The notes beneath the pieces are model-generated. The model saw nothing but the letters and a program-made list of their open reading frames with translations. It ran no database searches and was not told where the DNA came from. The translations under genes and the position numbers were made by a program. From NCBI RefSeq assembly GCF_001411555.2, contig NC_049916.1, positions 9,807,295-9,871,294 of the forward strand: a DNA stretch of 64,000 bases. The letters are read 5' to 3'. This stretch comes from Juglans regia (taxonomy: Eukaryota; Streptophyta; Magnoliopsida; Fagales; Juglandaceae). This document shows positions 58,640 to 64,000 of the stretch, piece by piece; positions within the stretch are counted from its first letter, which is position 1; every line of letters begins with the position of its first letter.

Positions 58640-58800
58640 CGTACTCCACAGTTGTTGTGGCCCCACGTATTCTACGTGTCACAATTGCTGTGTCTCACGT
58701 AGTGTATGCTCCACAGTTGTTGTGGCCCCATGACTTATTTGTTTGTGCCACACTTGTTGTGGATACACGTAACATAATGTGTGGCACCATTGGCGTTAGT
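58640..58800. repeat. Cluster of short hairpins (CCACA ... TGTGG)
   Basis: Repeats of ccacagttgttgtgg (about 58648 and 58711), cacaattgctgtg (about 58680) and ccacacttgttgtgg (about 58748). Each folds into a 5-6 bp stem, separated by cacgta-containing spacers of about 20 bp. The cluster lies inside the solo LTR and I did not see it in the gypsy LTRs. Confidence 0.78.
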
Positions 58801-61800
58801 GTCTAGCGTGCTCCGGTGACCAGCTAATTAGGCCCCATTCGCAATCTGTTCACTGTACTTCATCAACCTAGGGAATTTCACACCTATTTAGACACTCCAG
58901 GGTGAACAAAGGAGTTCCACTAGGATATTACCCCATCCTAGCGCTTAGGGTCGTGATTGACATGAATAACTTAACTGGCATACATGAGATTTTGTAACGT
59001 GACGTAACATGAACGTAACATAAAAGACAGAAGTCCTGACGTAGCATAATGTGACATGAACTAAGATGAAAGACATGACATACTTCGAGACATAAATGTA
59101 ACAGAAAATATTTCATAACATGGTATACATGTAACATGCAACATTTCTTAACATGGCGTAACATGTGACAGTGAATATTACGTGATATGAAATACATGTA
59201 ACAAATGGCATACTTAACATAACATGACATACTTGCAATGTATAGCAATACGTGACAGAATATCTTGTGTAACAGATGAATAAATCATGACAGAATAAAT
59301 TCTGTGTAACTGATAAATATGTAATGACTTGACATGGCACATATGATAACATAAAAACATACACTTTAGTTCCCTTACTTATCACTCATACACATTAAAC
59401 TGATAGTAAGTTAAAAGCTAACTTACCTCGGTCCTCGCGCTTCGAGACAAAAACTCAAGTGCGATCACGAGAAACTGAAAGTAGTGATTTCTAAAACTTA
59501 GAACTTAATCACTAATAATTAGGAATATGGAGAAATATCAACTTAGAGTAAAATTATCATTTTACCCTCTACATGTGGGAAAATGACTATTTTACCCCTA
59601 ACTTAAGGATTTTGCATCCTAACTCCAAAAATCACTAAAATTTACATACCTTATGTAAATTTTGTCCTAAACTCAAATATCAATTCAAAAAAAAATTTAA
59701 AACTAAACACAAGCCTTAAAACTCTATAGGATCGAAACTTACATAGGCCATTTCCTTTTATTTTGTTGTAATTCTTTCAAATCTCAAAACTCATGATTAA
59801 ACCAAAATTTTTCTTCTACTATACTCATAACATATTCCTAAGAATAATCATGTTTTGAATCATGAACAAAAGTCATCAAAATCACTAAAACCATACTTGA
59901 TCTTTTTGGTTTCTCTTCTAAGTTCAAAACAGATTTTTGTTTTTAACTTGTTTTGATCAACCTCTTGATCCATGACTTATAAATATGTGATCTTCAAACC
60001 AATACATCACATGGTTTAAAAATATGTTCTAAAACAGATCCAAGCATCAAACTCAAGATCACATGGTTAAACATCACCCAAAACATAAATTTAGCCAAGA
60101 ACATCATCACTTTAGCCTAACTAAATATCTCCTCGCATAAAATTTCATATCTTCGAAACTAACTTCAAATATCTTCAAAATAACATTCTAACATGTATAT
60201 AAGAGGCTTAGGATCTTCAAATAAAAATATCAAAGCCACTGGAATAAGATTAAACCATAAAAGATTTAAACTTTCTCATAACAGAAACTGTTTTTCCTCT
60301 TCCAGTTTCTAAGTTTCTAGATCTAAGAAAATATTTCACCAAAACTTTTATTCATGCAAAAAATCCTCAACCAATAATCATATACACATGGTAACAGTAC
60401 TCCATAAAAATTTCGGACCAAGATCTATTCATTAGCTTGGTCAAAAACTCCAAAATATAACACACTCTCCAGTTTATCGCCCATATTGACCTTTCTAGGG
60501 TCTAAACTACTTTTTACCAACCAATGATCATCAAATGGAACAAATAATATATCCACGTAAATTAGACTCCAAAAGAAACAACTTTTATGAAGGAAAATTT
60601 GAGAGAAAACACTTACAAAAGCTTCGAAATAGGCGTTCAAAAGAGGTACGAAAAACTGTCCAAGAGTGTCTTTTGTGTTCTATGAAGGAAAAGTGTAAAG
60701 GAGAGTTGCTTTTCGTGGGAAGTGGACTAGAGAGCCTCTTACACAAGTTATGGAAAGTGATAGGACAGAAGGAAAGGTTGAGTGTTGGCCTTTTCTTTTC
60801 ATAAAAATCAGTCCAAGATCTTTTCTCAAGGTGGAGTGTAAGAGTGAAAGAGTGAGGTGGCCCTTTAGTTTTGTATTTCAAGAACCTTCTAGGCCCTTCT
60901 TGTAAAGATCTGAGCAGCCAAGTGGGGGTACAAAACTTAGCCATGAAGCAATGCTAATGGTGACCAATTTCGTGGGCCTTAATGGGCCTAAACCGAATGG
61001 GCCTAAATTTTGGGGTTTAAAGAGGGTTTGGGTTGCTATCAAGCCCAAATCCAATATCACTTGGCCCAATCAATTTTTAAAGGTTAAAAAGGTTGCATAA
61101 TGATGTTCTAACACAAATTTGAAGTATTAATAGCATGTGGAAGTGATTTAATCTAGTGATTAAACACGATGCTAGAAATTGGATTAGAAAATGTTTAGAG
61201 GCCAACTTTAGGATTTTGGGAAAACCGTTTAGGGTTTCGGTTTCAACCAAGATTTTGGGCTTTCAATTGGATTCCCACATTTAGGGTTTCACTATGATTG
61301 AAACCTTTTTTGGTTTGGCACCATTTGGTTGAGCAGATGAAACAAAGTTTTGCTTTAGTGGCATGATTTCACACCTTGATTCCTTCAAATCCATCAAACG
61401 TTCCTCATGGTGCCAAGTGTCTAATATTATTTACTATGTGTGGCTAAGATCTTGCCAAGTGTCCAAATAAAATTTCTCTAATCTAATTTGGACATTCCAC
61501 ATTGTGATTTTGAAACACTGCAATTGATGCGCTTACCGAGGTTACTTTTCACTCCGAAAAAGTGAATCATAAACTTAACACTAAAAATTCCTAAATATTC
61601 ATATTAACCTATAGTGAAAATATTTTACCAAAATTCAACCTCGAAGTGCCCCTAAAAATAATTTCACAATTTCCAACAGACGTTTCGTCCGGAATTATGA
61701 AAATAGGATATTGCGCCATAAAATCCTAAATAATCCATTGAGTCTAATGGCATAGACCATAATGCATTCTAACACTTCTGACTACCTCAAATAAATAAAA

Positions 61801-61959
61801 TTCATATTTCTAGCACCATAGTGAGTGATAATACTGACTATGTTGACAGACTAAAACTTATGCGATTAGTCGATTCGTAAAAACTTATGGGGTTTTTACG
61901 AGATTCCTAAAATCAATAGAAATTCCACCAATGAATTTCTAGCAAGCTGTTAGAGTAAC

Positions 61960-63388
61960 CAACTCTCCACCCTCTACCACCTGAAAAATCCTTCATGAAG
62001 TGACTTACGACTTGCTCAAATCAGCCTGGAAGAAGAGACAAAGGGATGAGTCAAGGCTATGATAAAAACTGCCCAAGGAAAACCACCTTGAACTCGTTAG
62101 CTCCATGGTTTGTTTTTGTTGGTTTTTCTTCTCTTCCATCTGCACACAACTTGACCAGCACCCTTGGGATCAATGTAGCACCTGAAGTGATGAATTCATG
62201 GTGGTTTTAAGGGACTATTCACTTTGCACAAGTGACACAAGGTGATGGAATGAAAGCTAAAAATTCAGCTCCTTACACCACCACCCACATCAACCAATCC
62301 CCATCAACTTAGGGGCCAACGTCACCATCCCCATGTCCACCAATAAAAAGCCCCTCCACCCCCTCATTTCCTGCACACCTCATCTCCAACTCCCCCTAGA
62401 GTATTGAGAGCCATCTTCCCCCCTTGTTTTGAGAGAAGCCGAAAGGTGTGTGTGCATGAGTGTTCTTAAAGTTCTTGTGAGGTCTTGTGCAAGGAGCTTG
62501 AGTGGGCTACAAAATTTATAAGTTTTCTTGCCCTTAATCTTAGTTTACATGTCAAGATGTGATTTTAAGTGTTGGAGTGATTTTTGGATAAATTTAGAAA
62601 AAGTTACCATGCTTGATTCAAAATCAGGTTCATTAAGAATTGTTTAAGTGTTTAAATTTTTTTAAGTGGAAATTTTAGCTATGGAATGTCTTAGCATATT
62701 TTGATATGATTTATTAATGTCTTAGAATGATCATGAAAGGTTTTATTTTTTATTAAAAACATTCCATGATAGGTTTTAATTCTATTTTGTTTTGATCATC
62801 AAAACATGCATGGGTTTTATGTAAGTTTGTGATTAAGGCATGAAGCTTGATTTATTCCTCCTAGGCTTGATGATTAAGGATTTAGAAAACATTCTGACTG
62901 CGATAAGAATGAAAGTACATGTTTTGGATGAGTTTTGAAATCATGTCTTTGCGATTTACACTAGGAACATCAAGCTCGATTAATTGAGGATTACTGAAGA
63001 TTAAGATTTTTAGCCATGATTATATGTTGGGATGAAATTTCTCACCAAAGAATAGACCTTTATCATATCATTAATGATTATAGTGATTATTTGTGACTAA
63101 AGAAAATTGCATAAGCATGCATTCATAGGATCAATAGTTGAAATCACACTAAGGCATCAACTAGAGTGCATGCCACGGTTGAGAATATTTGAGCTAGTTC
63201 CACTTTGAATTTTACAATTCTAAGGGTATAGATGGTTTTAGAATATCGAAAATATGAGGTCCATGAAGTTTGGTTAAATTTGAGGTTTTTTGCACGTAGT
63301 GAAAATTTAGGGCCTTAGTGGCAAGTTTTGAAAGTTTTGGGGAATTTTTCTGAATACCTATTTTTGAACCCTTTGATTATGAACATAT
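61960..63388 (+). mobile_element. 3' LTR of the gypsy element, second part (truncated)
   Basis: Continues the 3' LTR after the solo-LTR insertion, matching 48418-49860. It stops at gattatgaacat (about 63388), about 1.35 kb short of a complete LTR, so the element has no intact right end in the window. Confidence 0.88.
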
Positions 63389-64000
63389 AGGGCAAGAAAA
63401 CATAAATTTTGTAGCACAAGAACTCACAAGAACTTCAAGAACTTTCAAGCACACAGACCTTTCAGTTTCTCTCAAAACAAAGGGGGAAGATGGCTCTCAA
63501 TGATCAAGGGGAAGCTAGAGATGAGGTGGGGAGGAAATGAGGGGGTGGAGGGGCCTTTTATAGGCAGTCAAGGGGGTGGAGACGTTGGCCTAAGTCCATG
63601 GGGATTGAATGAGATTGGCAGTGTTGTAAGGAGCTGAATTTTCAGCTTGCACTTCATCACCTTGTGTCACTTGTGCATAACGAAATAGTGCCCTAAATCA
63701 CCATAACATCATCACTACAGGTGCTACATTGATCCTAAGGGTGCTAGTCAAGTCGTGGTGTAGAAGGAAGAGAAGAAAAATCATCAAAAACCAACCATGG
63801 GGCTGACGGGTTAAAGGTGGTTTTCCTTGGACTGTTTTGATCATGGCCTTGACTCATTCCTTTGTCTCTTCTTCAAGGCTGATTTGAGCAGGTCATAAGT
63901 CACTTCCTGAAGGCTTTCTCAAGTGGTAGAAGGTGGTGGGTTGGCTACATGTGATCATGAAGGTGCAGCTCAAAGAAGATGATGCATGGGAGGGTGGTTG
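63389..64000 (-). mobile_element. Inverted LTR copy forming a palindrome with 61960-62530
   Basis: The complement of this stretch matches 48400-49010 and 61960-62530 (paired words include gggaagatggctctcaatg / cattgagagccatcttccc and ggggcctttta / taaaagcccc). Two LTRs of one family face each other with an 850-bp spacer. The inverted copy continues past the window. Confidence 0.88.

Larger units (their letters stand above)
57606..61959 (-). mobile_element. Solo LTR (antisense) nested in the gypsy 3' LTR, with target duplication GTAAC
   Basis: The element is 57611-61954 (about 4.3 kb). On the plus strand it starts TGTGATGCCCC and ends CTGTTAGA. The 5-bp duplication GTAAC stands at 57606-57610 and 61955-61959. 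The complement ends ...GGGGCATCACA, just like the 5' LTR of the gypsy element, so it is an LTR of a sister family in reverse orientation. No internal coding region remains, consistent with LTR-LTR recombination. Confidence 0.87.

Overview
This window is nuclear DNA from a plant, most likely a woody eudicot. Evidence: plant-type LINE retrotransposons (DUF4283 ORF1, endonuclease/RT/zf-RVT/RNase H ORF2), a Tekay/Del-like Ty3/Gypsy chromovirus with LTRs of about 4 kb, hAT/CACTA/Helitron-type DNA transposons, AT-rich MITEs, and a single intronless plant U-box E3 ligase gene. The AT-rich MITE family whose ends read like GGATAGTGAGTTGAGATG resembles repeats I remember from Fagales (walnut/pecan/oak). 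That placement is memory-based inference, not a search result.

Layout. 1-3.7 kb: a LINE (LINE-1), 5' end outside the window, ending in poly(A). 3.7-8.0 kb: repeat remnants including a fold-back inverted repeat. 8.0-13.7 kb: a nearly full-length LINE (LINE-2) with a perfect 14-bp target-site duplication but inactivated ORFs; it sits next to, perhaps inside, a CACTA-like element whose right end is near 14.3 kb. 14.4-15.6 kb: a non-autonomous hAT-like element carrying nested MITEs. 17.1-20.0 kb: a candidate non-autonomous Helitron. 20.5-21.1 kb: a short hAT-like element. 21.8 kb: a 137-bp CACTA MITE. 22.6-25.7 kb: a dense cluster of AT-rich MITEs. 25.86-27.19 kb (minus): the only intact cellular gene, a PUB20/PUB21/CMPG1-class U-box protein, with W-box cores upstream. 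27.2-30.7 kb: AT-rich intergenic DNA with MITE-like repeats and a GC-rich patch.

30.7-38.9 kb: a third LINE (LINE-3) carrying two hAT-like insertions, each with an 8-bp target duplication. A 1.1-kb tandem duplication later copied the end of one hAT, the ORF1/ORF2 junction and the start of the other. LINE-3 stops abruptly inside its RNase H domain where LTR-like sequence begins. 38.9-42.9 kb: LTR fragments in inverted arrangement with a TRIM-like mini-retrotransposon in the loop, then an LTR-like unit with TG...CA ends.

42.9-64 kb: a chromovirus complex. A truncated related LTR is fused to the 5' LTR of a gypsy element (LTR about 45.39-51.20 kb, interrupted by a 5'-truncated LINE, LINE-4). 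Degenerate gag, protease, RT/RNase H, integrase and chromodomain remnants (51.5-55.5 kb) follow, then the 3' LTR from 56.285 kb. A 4.3-kb antisense solo LTR with TSD GTAAC is nested in the 3' LTR. The window ends in an inverted copy of the same LTR family, making a large palindrome.

Apart from the U-box gene, I see no intact cellular protein gene, tRNA, rRNA or CRISPR. Every retroelement ORF carries premature stops or frameshifts, so none is expected to be autonomous now.
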